Shown piece after piece: positions 34,040 to 42,916 of a stretch of 52,307 bases of DNA; position 1 is the first letter of the stretch; every line of letters starts with the position of its first letter. Made by a program: the position numbers and the translations under genes. The notes beneath the pieces were generated by a model. That model was not told where the DNA came from and did no database searches. It worked only from the letters and a program-made list of their open reading frames with translations. This DNA is from Marinibacterium sp. Its GTDB lineage: Bacteria; Pseudomonadota; Alphaproteobacteria; Rhodobacterales; Rhodobacteraceae. The DNA is taken from NCBI GenBank assembly GCA_017643305.1, contig JAEPNQ010000019.1, positions 1-52,307 of the forward strand. The letters are read 5' to 3'.

Positions 34040-35017
34040 TCAGGTTTTTTGTGCCACCCTGTCCAGCCACGCGCAGTTCGGCACAGGGTCTGCCGCGCGC
34101 AAGCCATGGCTGGCAGCATCCATGCGCATTTCCCGCAAACGCAGACGGCCTGGATCATCCTCGGGCAAATACAAGCGTTCGTGGCCCCAATAGCTGGGTC
34201 CGACGGTGGTTTCGTGTGGTTCCCATGTTTCTGGGTCAATTACCCGCGCGCCCCAGCCGTATTCGACAAAGAATCCCGATGGCGTGGTGGCGTAAAAGCT
34301 CATCATATGATCGTTGGAGTGCCGGCCCAGACCAAATGCCACGTTCTCTTGGGTCATGGCGATGTCGCAGCCCTGTCCGACATCATCGAGCGATTGCAAT
34401 TCCACCATGAAATGGTGGAACCCGCGCCGCCCAGATCCGACCATGGCAAAGCTGTGATGTCGTCCGTTCACATGGAAGAAATAGAGTTGGTAGGGCTGCA
34501 TCCCGTAATCAGTGACGTTGAAGCCCAGCAGATCGCGGTAAAACGGCAACAAGCGCCCGGCATCTTCCACATGCAGCACGGCATGGCCCATACCCAGCGT
34601 GCCGGTCTTAAACCCAGAAATCGGACGGCCCGGCACGAAGGGATCACTCGTGATCTCGGGATTGCAGAAAACTTCCAGGTGGTTGCCATCGGGGTCGTTG
34701 AACGAAATCAGCTGCCCGACCAGTCGCTGATCGGCCAGCGCGGCCTTTTCCAGCGTCACGGCGGTGCCCGCATTTTCCAGACGGGAGGCAATATCGTCCA
34801 GGTCATTGGGTGTGTCTACCTCCCACCCCATGAAGTCCAGGCCTTCATCGCCTGCGTCCGTAACCAGCAGCCGCTGTTTTCGGTCGTCCATCCGGAATGC
34901 GCTGGACCCCGCACCGCGATCAACCTGCTGCATGCCCAGAAGGCCGGTTGCAAACCCGTTCCAGTCTTCGGTCTTTGATGACCGAACACCGATGTAGCCT
35001 AGTGAATTGATACCCAT
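34040..35017 (-). CDS. Extradiol ring-cleavage dioxygenase (two-domain VOC, type I)
   Basis: 325 residues from the ATG at 35017, which has GGAGG about 8 bases upstream. Two VOC domains: about 1-135 and 138-300. The iron(II) ligands of type I extradiol enzymes are present: His145 (GHAVLHV), His202 (FHHFMVE) and Glu252 (FFVEYG). Second-shell residues are the His-Asp pair in RHSNDHMMSFY. It would open a catechol ring next to the hydroxyls (BphC/MhpB-like chemistry). Neighbours are an FAH hydrolase downstream and a flavin hydroxylase nearby. It is divergent from iclR. The catechol substrate is not determinable. Confidence 0.9.
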   Translation of the reverse strand: MGINSLGYIGVRSSKTEDWNGFATGLLGMQQVDRGAGSSAFRMDDRKQRLLVTDAGDEGLDFMGWEVDTPNDLDDIASRLENAGTAVTLEKAALADQRLVGQLISFNDPDGNHLEVFCNPEITSDPFVPGRPISGFKTGTLGMGHAVLHVEDAGRLLPFYRDLLGFNVTDYGMQPYQLYFFHVNGRHHSFAMVGSGRRGFHHFMVELQSLDDVGQGCDIAMTQENVAFGLGRHSNDHMMSFYATTPSGFFVEYGWGARVIDPETWEPHETTVGPSYWGHERLYLPEDDPGRLRLREMRMDAASHGLRAADPVPNCAWLDRVAQKT

Positions 35018-35104
35018 GCGACGTCCTCCATCCCGCGCAGGCCGATACGACCACATTACCGTAGTATCGCGGACTTGTCCCCGTTTCCCAAATCGGTGTT
35101 CATC

Positions 35105-35121
35105 TGTCCACCAAGTGGACA
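35105..35121. promoter_or_regulatory. 17-bp operator candidate, TGTCCAC-CAA-GTGGACA
   Basis: A perfect palindrome with 7-bp arms in the 196-bp divergent region between the dioxygenase (start 35017) and iclR (start 35214). It is the best copy of the TGTCC-N7-GGACA site and a natural place for autoregulation by the IclR protein. Confidence 0.7.
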
Positions 35122-35213
35122 TACGCACATTTATGAATGCCATTGGGCTCTGGTTGACCGCTTCTGACCGTGGTGTCAGGATTAAGACCCACCTGATCTG
35201 ATGGGAAAATGTG

Positions 35214-35990
35214 ATGTCTGGGTTTGGATCGGTCCGGTCTCTGGAACGTGGGCTTCGGGTGCTGCAGGTTGTGAACCAGCGGGGCGGACTTAAGGCGGCT
35301 GACATAGCTACCGCGACAAAGGTCCCGCGTCCGACCGTTTACAGGCTTCTGGAAACGCTGGAAAATCTCGGATTTGTCGTGCGTGACCACACGAACGACA
35401 AATGGCGCCCGACCCGCTACACGAAATCGCTGAGCTCCGGGTTTCGTGACGAAGACTGGGTCAGCCAGTGCGCGGTGCCGGAAATGGTGCAGCTGGGTCG
35501 GGAAATACTCTGGCCGCTCGATCTGGTGACCTTTAACAACTACGAAATGGAGGTGCGCGAATCGACTCATGCGATGAGCCCATATTCCATTGATCACGGC
35601 ATGGTGGGGCTGAAACTTCCAATATTGGAGACCTCCGGGGGGCGGGCCTATCTGGCGTTTTCATCGCCCGAGGAACGGGAACAGACGCTGCAGGGGCTGG
35701 AACGCAAACATTCCCTGCAACGTCCGATCATGCTGGCAGACGGGCCGCTGGACTTTGTTCTGGACCAGGTGACCGAGCTGGGTGTTGGGTTTCGCAAGGA
35801 AGGGTTTCGCAGCGCGACCAAAAGCATTTCTGCGCCGATTTATAACGGGTCACGCGTTGTGGCTTGCCTGACGTTGATCTGGACCGGCAGTGCGCTGTCC
35901 TTCGACCGTGCACTGGATATGTACCGGGACAAGCTGCTGCACACGGTGGATCGCATTTCGCAGGAAATGGCGCGGGCAGAGGACATCTAG
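35214..35990 (+). CDS. IclR-family regulator (MhpR-like)
   Basis: 258 residues from the ATG at 35214 (a GTG lies one codon earlier). The N-terminal winged helix has SLERGLRVLQVVNQRGGLKA and the recognition part PRPTVYRLLETLENLGF. The C-terminal IclR effector domain follows with GHGMVGLKLPILETSGGRAYLAF-type sequence and AlaProIle-containing segments. IclR proteins govern aromatic catabolism by binding the substrate or an intermediate. It is flanked by the dioxygenase (divergent) and the flavin hydroxylase (convergent), and four matching palindromes lie in the regulatory gaps. Confidence 0.92.
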   Translation: MSGFGSVRSLERGLRVLQVVNQRGGLKAADIATATKVPRPTVYRLLETLENLGFVVRDHTNDKWRPTRYTKSLSSGFRDEDWVSQCAVPEMVQLGREILWPLDLVTFNNYEMEVRESTHAMSPYSIDHGMVGLKLPILETSGGRAYLAFSSPEEREQTLQGLERKHSLQRPIMLADGPLDFVLDQVTELGVGFRKEGFRSATKSISAPIYNGSRVVACLTLIWTGSALSFDRALDMYRDKLLHTVDRISQEMARAEDI

Positions 35991-36046
35991 GTGTCACCGC
36001 GCAATGAGTAATCGCAGTCCGGGTGTGCGGGTGTCTCTGGCGTCGC

Positions 36047-37618
36047 TTAAGCTAGCGCGCCTTCGTATTTGGCGATGGACGCTTTTAGATCTTCAGGGAA
36101 AAAGGCCGCCGCACAGTAGCGGTCTGGCCGGATCAGCAGGATCTGATCGCGGTGTGTGAGGAAGGGCCGGGCGGCGATTGGGTTGGTTGGCGTGAGAGCG
36201 GACACATCCTTGCCTGTGAAATCCAGAACCAAGTGCGCCAGCGGTAGGCCCGCCAGGTGGGTCTGTGTCAGGGATTGCAATGCGGCCGCGGCGTCCGGAC
36301 CTTGTCCGACCAATGCGAAGCCAGCTTCAAGGTGTTCATCCAACCGGGACTGTTCGCCATTTGCCATTACATCAGGTTGCGGCACCATTTCGCCGACCAG
36401 TGATGCATCGTAGATCGGTGCGTCGAGATCCAGGAACAGGCCGGTGTCATATCGGGGTTTCGGTTTAAACCGCATCTGGATCAGGTAGTCGCGCACCTTG
36501 GGAAACGGATCCAATGCCTCTAGCAGCAGGTCGCGGAAGATCAATTGGTCCCGCCCGGCGGGCATGACGATGCTGCCCATGGCAACGGCCAGTTGGATCA
36601 TGTCCCAGGCCGGATTGCGACGTTCGTTTTCGTAGCTGTCCAGAATAGCAGGGTTCGCACCTGACAGGACGTGCGCTGCGACCTTCCACGCCACGTTATG
36701 CGCATCGCGCAGCCCGGCATTCATGCCCTGCCCTGCAAAAGGCGGGGTGAGGTGCGCAGCGTCGCCCATCAGGATAATCCGCTCTGATCGGAACTGTTCC
36801 GCCATGCGGGCGTGGAACGTGTAGACCGTCTTGCGCAGGATATCTTCGGGCCGCCACGGGCGTCGCGGCGCGAGCAGGTCTTTTAATACTGCATCTTCCA
36901 GCATCGTCTCCCCAGCTTCGCCCGGCAGTAGCATAAATTCGTAACGCCGCCCGCCATTTGGTGCGGGAATGCTGACCTGGGGCCGGGTCGAGGAACAGAA
37001 GAACTTGGAAACCCGGCTGTCGTCGGGATCGTTCGACGTGTCGACAACAATCCAGTCTTCTTCATAGGTGTTGCCGGACATCGGGATGCCCAGACGTTCT
37101 CGGATCGGGCTACGCCCGCCGTCACAGGCGAGAACCCATTGCGTGCGGATCTTGTGTTCGCTTCCGTCAGGTTGCTGGACTGTGACCGTTGCGTGGCCGT
37201 CAGCCTGTTCGATATCCAACACGTCGCTGCCAAACCGCAGAGCACCCGGTGCAAGCTGCTCCACCCGGTCGCGCAGGGCCTGTTCCAGCTCGGGCTGGAA
37301 GATGTACTGCCGTTTGGCGAACCCGAAATTGCGCGGGCCGCGCCCGGTTTCGGCAAAGCAATTCCCATCATCGTCGTAATAGCGGGCCCCGTCGCCTTCC
37401 ATCGGAGTGGCGAGATAGGTTTTGTCCAGACCAAAGGTCTGCAATGTGCGCGCGCCCTCATCGTCCAGAAGAATCGCGCGTGGAAGGTTCATCGGGCCCC
37501 GGTCCCGCTCAAGAAGAATGAAGTCAACGCCGTAGACGGCCAGCAGGCACGCCGTGGTCATACCGGTCGGACCGGCACCAACGATCACAACGGGAATGTC
37601 TTTCGGGTAGGCGGCCAT
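36047..37618 (-). CDS. FAD-dependent aromatic hydroxylase, MhpA-like
   Basis: 523 residues, class A flavoprotein monooxygenase. FAD motif GAGPTG is at 14-19, the DG motif ACDGGRSPIRERLGI is near 165, and the GD motif GDAAHLTPPFAGQGMNAGLRD is near 285. A C-terminal thioredoxin-like domain (about 380-523) fits the MhpA / 3-(3-hydroxyphenyl)propionate hydroxylase group. It uses NAD(P)H and O2 to add an ortho hydroxyl to a phenol, providing the catechol for the extradiol dioxygenase. It is convergent with iclR and divergent from the CoA-transferase genes. Confidence 0.9.
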   Translation of the reverse strand: MAAYPKDIPVVIVGAGPTGMTTACLLAVYGVDFILLERDRGPMNLPRAILLDDEGARTLQTFGLDKTYLATPMEGDGARYYDDDGNCFAETGRGPRNFGFAKRQYIFQPELEQALRDRVEQLAPGALRFGSDVLDIEQADGHATVTVQQPDGSEHKIRTQWVLACDGGRSPIRERLGIPMSGNTYEEDWIVVDTSNDPDDSRVSKFFCSSTRPQVSIPAPNGGRRYEFMLLPGEAGETMLEDAVLKDLLAPRRPWRPEDILRKTVYTFHARMAEQFRSERIILMGDAAHLTPPFAGQGMNAGLRDAHNVAWKVAAHVLSGANPAILDSYENERRNPAWDMIQLAVAMGSIVMPAGRDQLIFRDLLLEALDPFPKVRDYLIQMRFKPKPRYDTGLFLDLDAPIYDASLVGEMVPQPDVMANGEQSRLDEHLEAGFALVGQGPDAAAALQSLTQTHLAGLPLAHLVLDFTGKDVSALTPTNPIAARPFLTHRDQILLIRPDRYCAAAFFPEDLKASIAKYEGALA

Positions 37619-37702
37619 TGAATGTGCCTCTTGGTATTTGGAGTGTGGGCTTGGTTCGTTTCATTGCACCATTCGATCGGTCAGCCAACCAACGCGCAGA
37701 TT

Positions 37703-37719
37703 TGTTCACAGAGTGGACG
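37703..37719. promoter_or_regulatory. Imperfect 17-bp operator candidate, TGTTCAC-AGA-GTGGACG
   Basis: This copy matches the 35105 palindrome at 14 of 17 positions, with arms disturbed by two changes. It lies in the divergent gap between the hydroxylase (start 37618) and the CoA-transferase (start 37864). A second copy is 55 bp further on. Confidence 0.5.
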
Positions 37720-37757
37720 GCTTAGAAAGGCTGCATATGTCCGCTTTGTGAAAGTTA

Positions 37758-37774
37758 TGTCCGTATGTCGGACT
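37758..37774. promoter_or_regulatory. 17-bp operator candidate, TGTCCG-TATGT-CGGACT
   Basis: TGTCC-N7-GGACT with GTCCG/CGGAC arms, about 90 bp before the CoA-transferase start and about 140 bp from the hydroxylase start. It has the same layout as the sites at 34000 and 35105. The 55-bp spacing to 37703 (near five helical turns) would place two dimers on one face. Confidence 0.55.
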
Positions 37775-37863
37775 TTTTATCGAAAAACGGCTGGCCGACG
37801 GCTTCCCTTTGGCAGCGGCTTAACGGAAAGTGACCGCAACGCCGAAACAGGGAGAAGAGCCGC

Positions 37864-38571
37864 ATGGACAAGACCGTGTCAACGCTGGCTGATGCCGTAG
37901 CAGACATACACGATGGGGCCACTGTCATGATCGGAGGTTTCGGCGGTTCTGGTGCGCCGATTGAGCTGATCCATGCCTTGATCGACAACAAGCCAATGGG
38001 CCTGACCGTGATCAACAACAATGCGGGCAACGGGCACGTCGGCATCGCCGCGATGATCGAAAACGGTCTGGTGGCCAAGATGATCTGTTCGTTCCCGCGG
38101 TCGTCCAACCCTGTGGCCTTCACTGAAGCCTACAATGCCGGCAAGGTCGCCCTAGAAGTTGTGCCACAGGGCACGCTGGTCGAACGCATTCGTGCAGCCG
38201 GGGCCGGGATCCCCGCGTTTTATACCGCGACAAGCTATGGGACCGAATTGGCCGAGGGCAAACCGGTGGAAGAATTCGACGGCAAATGTTATGTGCGCGA
38301 ACGCTGGCTGAAGGCCGATTTCGCGCTGATCAAGGCGCAGCAGGGCGACACGTTCGGCAACCTGACCTACCGCATGGCAGGCCGCAACTTTAATCCCATT
38401 ATGGCTATGGCGGCGACAAGGACCATCGCGCAGGTGAGCGCGTTTGTAGAACCGGGTACGATTGACCCCGAACATGTGATAACGCCGGGTATTTTCGTCG
38501 ACACGATGGTCGAGGTTCCGAACCCGGCCCAGGAAGAAACTCTCATCCGTGACGGAGTGGTCTACCCATGA
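37864..38571 (+). CDS. 3-oxoacid CoA-transferase subunit A (PcaI/ScoA type)
   Basis: 235 residues. The glycine-rich CoA-binding motif GGFGGSGAP is near 23-31, followed by NNNAGNGHVGIAAMIENG. The ScoA-type family transfers CoA from succinyl-CoA to a beta-keto acid such as 3-oxoadipate or acetoacetate. The stop overlaps the start of subunit B by 4 bp (ATGA), a tight two-gene operon. Placement after a regulatory gap with two palindromes ties it to the aromatic cluster. 3-Oxoadipate is the natural guess, not proven. Confidence 0.9.
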   Translation: MDKTVSTLADAVADIHDGATVMIGGFGGSGAPIELIHALIDNKPMGLTVINNNAGNGHVGIAAMIENGLVAKMICSFPRSSNPVAFTEAYNAGKVALEVVPQGTLVERIRAAGAGIPAFYTATSYGTELAEGKPVEEFDGKCYVRERWLKADFALIKAQQGDTFGNLTYRMAGRNFNPIMAMAATRTIAQVSAFVEPGTIDPEHVITPGIFVDTMVEVPNPAQEETLIRDGVVYP

Positions 38572-39254
38572 GCACGATCGACACTATCAAACTTTCCAAT
38601 GCCCGCATTGCTTGGCGTGCCGCGCAGGATATCGAAGACGGCGCTTATGTGAACCTGGGCATCGGGTTTCCCGAAATGGTGGCGCAATACACTGTTGAAG
38701 GGCGTACACCGGTTTTTCACACCGAAAATGGCGTACTGGGCTTTGGCCCGGCTCCGGCAAAAGGCGATGAGGACTGGGACCTGATAAATGCCGGTAAAAA
38801 GGCGATCACTCTCAAGCCTGGCGCTGCATTTTTTCACCATGCCGATAGCTTTGCCATGGTGCGTGGCGGCCATCTGGATGTTGCCATCCTAGGGGCGTTC
38901 CAGATTGCGGAAAACGGTGATTTGGCTAACTGGTCGATCGGCAAGGGTGCAATCCCCGCGGTGGGCGGGGCCATGGACCTGGTTCAAAGCGCCAAGCGCG
39001 TGGCCGTTGTGACGGATCACGTTACCAAGAAAGGTCAGCCGAAGCTGGTGCAGAGGTGTTCCATGCCGTTGACGGGTGTGGCCTGCGTGACCCGCATCTA
39101 CACGTCGCTGGCTGTGGTCGACGTAGAGGGCGGGCGATTCTTGCTGCGGGAAAAGTTGCCGGAAATCTCTTTTGACGACCTGCAGGCACTGACCGGGGCG
39201 GAACTTATAACGCAGGGGGATGTAGCGGATCTGGTGGTACCGGATCTCGACTGA
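38568..39254 (+). CDS. 3-oxoacid CoA-transferase subunit B (PcaJ/ScoB type)
   Basis: 228 residues. The catalytic glutamate that forms the glutamyl-CoA thioester is Glu53 in HTENGVLG. VNLGIGFPEMVAQY precedes it, and AMDLVQSAKRV and ITCVTRIYTSLAVVD-like segments close the domain. It overlaps subunit A by 4 bp. Together with A it forms the active heterodimer. Confidence 0.9.
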   Translation: MSTIDTIKLSNARIAWRAAQDIEDGAYVNLGIGFPEMVAQYTVEGRTPVFHTENGVLGFGPAPAKGDEDWDLINAGKKAITLKPGAAFFHHADSFAMVRGGHLDVAILGAFQIAENGDLANWSIGKGAIPAVGGAMDLVQSAKRVAVVTDHVTKKGQPKLVQRCSMPLTGVACVTRIYTSLAVVDVEGGRFLLREKLPEISFDDLQALTGAELITQGDVADLVVPDLD

Positions 39255-39302
39255 TTGCGATTGGTTGGGACTTCGCTTTGATCCGTACGGTCTGGCCTGA
39301 AA

Positions 39303-39809
39303 GTGTCATCAGACACCGCACCTGAGGCCCGCACCCGTATTTTGATCCTGAATGGCCCGAACCTGAACCTTTTGGGGGAACGTGAGCCGGAAATTTAGGG
39401 CTCCACTAGGTTGAACGCGATCCAAGCGTCCTGCTTGGACCTGGCAGGGGTCTTGGGGATTGAATTGGAATTTCGCCAGCCCAACCACGAAGGTGACCTG
39501 ATCGACATTATTCAGCGAGAGCAAAAAAATTCTGACGCGCTGGTCATCAACCCGGCGGGTCTGTCGTTTCATTCCAGACTGCTACTAGATGCGTTTTGGC
39601 TGTTTCCAGGACCGATCATCGAACTGAATCTCAGCAATACCCACGACCGTGACGAACAACACTGTCGTTCCATCATGTCCGGCGCAGTCACGGCGGTGGT
39701 CTGTGGGCTGGGGCCTTATGGTTATGTTATGGCGCTGCTGCCCGCGGCGCGTCTGGTCACGGACCTGCCCGATAGCCTGCCTGCGGCGTTGCAGATCGGT
39801 CCGGTCTGA
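39303..39809 (+). pseudogene. Type II 3-dehydroquinate dehydratase-like gene, nonsense-mutated
   Basis: From GTG 39303 the frame gives the AroQ start ILILNGPNLNLLGEREPEI. It then has TAG at 39396-39398, exactly where the catalytic Tyr of the YGST motif belongs, followed by GSTRLNAIQ, FRQPNHEGDLIDIIQ, VINPAGLSFHS, ELNLSNTHDRDE and CGLGPYGYVMALL to a stop at 39809. The catalytic His of the ExHxSN motif is Asn (codon AAT, 39627-39629). With two active-site residues lost it cannot be a dehydratase. It was probably a diverged AroQ paralogue attached to this catabolic cluster. Confidence 0.88.
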
Positions 39810-39817
39810 CCGCAGCC

Positions 39818-41329
39818 TCAGTCCCCGTCGGCGATGCCCTTTGCCCGTGCCCGGGCACGGCGGGCCCGGTAGCTGGGCAGAACCACCAGCAGCGCCGCAA
39901 TCACCAGCAAGCCCAACGTCATGGGACGTTCCCAGATGAACGCGATCCCGTCGTAAAGCTGCATGGACCGTGCAAAGTTATCTTCCATCATGCCGCCAAG
40001 GATGAACCCGATCAAAAGCGGGGCGAGCGGATAGTCGGCGAATTTCAGCGCTGTTGCGCAAACTCCGAAGCCAACGAGGATCATCAGTTCGGTGGCATTG
40101 TTCTGGCCGATATAGGCACCCATCAGGGTAAAGAACAAAATGAACGGGATCAGGTAGTTTCTGGGAACTGCCAGAACCTTGGCGATATACGGGATCAATG
40201 GCAGGTTCAGGATCAGCAGAACGAGGTTACCTATGAACATCGACATGATCACCGCCCAGAAGATTTGCGGGTCATCCACCATCAGACGCGGTCCCGGTGT
40301 GACGTTCAGCGCGATCAGCGCGCCCAGCAAGATTGCGGTGGTGCCCGATCCTGGAATACCAAGGGTCAGCAGGGGCACGAAAGATCCGGTACAGGCCGCA
40401 TTGTTGGCGGTTTCCGGTGCGGCCAGTCCCTTGATGGAGCCTTTGCCGAATTCGTCCTGTTCGTGTTTGGGTGCGATGTTGCGTTCCACCGCGTAGCCGA
40501 GAAAGCTGGCAATCGTTGCGCCTGCACCCGGCAGGACGCCAATGAAAAAGCCCTGAAGTGATTGCCGCCCGATCACAGGGGCAATCGCCTTGGCTTCTTT
40601 CCGGTTGATGCGTAGATCCTTGATTTCTCCTTCGTCGCCCTGCAGGTTCTTGGGCTTCAGCACAAGAAACAGTGCTTCGGGCAGGGCGAACATCGCCATC
40701 GCCAGCGTGATGAAGCCAAAGCCGGATTGAAGATCCATGATCCCCATGGTGAATCGTGGCAGGTTGAAAAGCGCGCCTTCGCCAACAGTTGCCATGATAA
40801 GCCCGAGGATTGTCATCACCATCGCCTTGGCTACCTGGCCGGTTCCGGCAAAGGCCGCGATGGCCGAGAGGCCCACAACCATCAGTGCGAAGTATTCGGC
40901 CGAATGAAACAGCAAGGCCACCGATGACAGCATCGGGGCAAAGACCATCAACAAAAGGGCGCCGATCGTACCACCTGCAAAGCTGGCAATGGCGGCGATG
41001 GTCAGCGCTTTGCCCGCCTTGCCTTGCCGGGCCATCGGGTAGCCATCAAAGCTGGACGCGACCGTACCTGCGACGCCTGGGGCATTCAGCAGGATGGAGG
41101 ACGTCGAACCACCAAAGATCGCGCCGTAATAGACCCCGGCCAGCAAGATCAGCGCGGCAGATGGATCACCCATGGAAATCGCAACCGGGATCATGATCGC
41201 GATGATCGACATCGGTCCGAGGCCAGGCAGCATGCCGATGAACGTACCAATCAGACAGCCGCCTATCACCATCAGGAGGTTCTGAAATGACAGCGCCGTT
41301 TCCAGACCAAGCAGAAGTCCTTCAATCAT
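39818..41329 (-). CDS. tctA: TTT transporter large membrane subunit TctA
   Basis: 503 residues from the ATG at 41329; the frame extends 24 codons upstream into tctB without homology. About 12 membrane segments. The TctA signatures GTFIGMLPGLGPMS, GVYYGAIFGGSTSSILLN and FGFITLAMAMFALPEALF are seen. It forms the main permease of the tripartite tricarboxylate transporter. The start follows the tctB stop by one base (TGACATG), so translation is coupled. Gene order tctC-tctB-tctA on the minus strand is standard. The substrate may be a carboxylate or, given the neighbours, an aromatic acid. Confidence 0.95.
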   Translation of the reverse strand: MIEGLLLGLETALSFQNLLMVIGGCLIGTFIGMLPGLGPMSIIAIMIPVAISMGDPSAALILLAGVYYGAIFGGSTSSILLNAPGVAGTVASSFDGYPMARQGKAGKALTIAAIASFAGGTIGALLLMVFAPMLSSVALLFHSAEYFALMVVGLSAIAAFAGTGQVAKAMVMTILGLIMATVGEGALFNLPRFTMGIMDLQSGFGFITLAMAMFALPEALFLVLKPKNLQGDEGEIKDLRINRKEAKAIAPVIGRQSLQGFFIGVLPGAGATIASFLGYAVERNIAPKHEQDEFGKGSIKGLAAPETANNAACTGSFVPLLTLGIPGSGTTAILLGALIALNVTPGPRLMVDDPQIFWAVIMSMFIGNLVLLILNLPLIPYIAKVLAVPRNYLIPFILFFTLMGAYIGQNNATELMILVGFGVCATALKFADYPLAPLLIGFILGGMMEDNFARSMQLYDGIAFIWERPMTLGLLVIAALLVVLPSYRARRARARAKGIADGD

Positions 41330-41330
41330 G

Positions 41331-41813
41331 TCAGCCTCCGATGAAACCGGGCAGTGGGCGCATGTAGATCCCCAAGATCTGCTGGACCAGATACCAGACA
41401 ATCCCGGTGGCCAGTGCCGCGATCAGGATCATCAAAGGCCATTTTCGTTCCCCAAGAATGGCCGACCCAAGAATGAGAAACAGGGACGTTGAGAGCAGAA
41501 AACCCAGCGGCCGGAGGCACAGCGCATAGGCCACCATCAAAGCCAGCAGCAAAACGGCCTGACCGAGATGGTAATCGCCGAGGCGTCGATAATCGATCTC
41601 GGCTTCCTTGATTTCGCTTTTTTCAAGACCCAGCAGGATGATTACGCAGGCCACGATCCCGAGAACAGAAAGAACCTTGGGAAAGGTGCTGGGCCAGATT
41701 GGATTGTGTTTCATGAATGGGGCAAGGCTGCCATCCATGGTGAACCACGCGGTGTACCCATAGACCAGACAGATCCCCAGCAGGATCAACGCTATCCAGC
41801 GGTCCAGTGCCAT
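41331..41813 (-). CDS. tctB: TTT transporter small membrane subunit TctB
   Basis: 160 residues with four predicted membrane segments (about 8-26, 44-60, 83-104 and 123-150). The TctB pattern includes FPKVLSVLGIVACVIILLG and the RPLGFLLSTSLFLILGSAILGE stretch. It lies between tctC and tctA on the same strand, with 54 bp before it and one base after it. It is the small subunit of the same permease. Confidence 0.9.
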   Translation of the reverse strand: MALDRWIALILLGICLVYGYTAWFTMDGSLAPFMKHNPIWPSTFPKVLSVLGIVACVIILLGLEKSEIKEAEIDYRRLGDYHLGQAVLLLALMVAYALCLRPLGFLLSTSLFLILGSAILGERKWPLMILIAALATGIVWYLVQQILGIYMRPLPGFIGG

Positions 41814-41867
41814 GTTTGCCCCTCCCGGAAAAGGTGGCAGGGCATGTTCGCCCTGCCACAGAAGTGC

Positions 41868-42851
41868 TTAGAGAAAGCCGAGCTTCTTCATCAGATCGCC
41901 GATCACTTGTTCCTGGTTTTGAAGGAAGGTTTTGAAGTCATCGCCGGAATTGTGGATGTTCACCCAACCATTGCGGGCGCGAACTTCTTCCCATTCCGGG
42001 GTGTCGTACATCTTTGTGATCGCATCTTGGTACATGGCTAGCTTGTCGGCCGGAAGGCCCGGTGCGGCGAAGAACCCGCGCCAGTTGACGAAGGTGGTGT
42101 CGATGCCTTGCTCCATCATCGTCATCGCATCTGGTGCCGCGGCAACGCGCTCTGAAGACGTCACACCGATGATCTTGACCTCACCTGCGTTTGCCAGATC
42201 GACGGCTTCGGAAAACCCCGTCGAAAGTGCGGCGATCTCACCCGACAGCAGCGCGGCCATGGCTTTGCCGCCCGCGTCGTAGGGGATGTATTTCACGCCC
42301 AGCGCGTCCTTGCCCGCAGCTTCCATCACCATCGCGGCAACGAGGTGGTCCATACCGCCTGGAACTGAACCGCCACCGATGGCAGTGGCACGCGGATCCG
42401 CTTCATAAGCTGCCAGCAAATCAGCCATGGAATTAATCGGGCTGTCCTTGTTTACGACCATGGCGGCATAGTCACCGATGGTGCCGGAGACCAGCGTCAG
42501 ATCCCGGAAATTATGGGGGAAGACGCCTGTCAGAGACCGGATCACGATGGGCGTAGAATTGACCATCAGCGTGCCATGGTTGCTGTCGGCGTTTTCAATC
42601 AGGTAGCCGATGGCTTTGCCGCCGCCGCCACCGGACATGTTTTCATAGGATGCAGACCCAATCAGCCCGGCTTTTGTCAGCGCTTCGCCAGTGCCGCGCG
42701 CGGTGCCGTCCCAGCCCCCGCCTGCCCCGCCGGGGATCAGGAAATGAATGCTTTCGAGTACCTGGTGCCCACCGGCCATTGCGGACCCGGAAAGGCCAAG
42801 CGCGGCCACAGCCGCAATCAGGGCCCGACGGCCCAATTTCAATGTCGTCAT
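41868..42851 (-). CDS. tctC: TTT transporter periplasmic binding protein TctC
   Basis: 327 residues from the ATG at 42851, which has GGGAGG five bases upstream. A signal peptide of about 25 residues ends AMA-GG. The Bug/TctC family features IHFLIPGGAGGGWDGTAR and GGKAIGYLIENAD are present, then ALLSGEIAALSTGFSEA. It captures the substrate in the periplasm for TctBA. The binding site of TctC proteins usually holds a carboxylate through water-mediated contacts; the ligand is not predictable. It is divergent from the tctD regulator. Confidence 0.92.
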   Translation of the reverse strand: MTTLKLGRRALIAAVAALGLSGSAMAGGHQVLESIHFLIPGGAGGGWDGTARGTGEALTKAGLIGSASYENMSGGGGGKAIGYLIENADSNHGTLMVNSTPIVIRSLTGVFPHNFRDLTLVSGTIGDYAAMVVNKDSPINSMADLLAAYEADPRATAIGGGSVPGGMDHLVAAMVMEAAGKDALGVKYIPYDAGGKAMAALLSGEIAALSTGFSEAVDLANAGEVKIIGVTSSERVAAAPDAMTMMEQGIDTTFVNWRGFFAAPGLPADKLAMYQDAITKMYDTPEWEEVRARNGWVNIHNSGDDFKTFLQNQEQVIGDLMKKLGFL

Positions 42852-42916
42852 GATATCCTCCCATTTGACAACTGTCCGCACGGCGGCTCAGCTACTGGGA
42901 TAAGAACACAACAACC

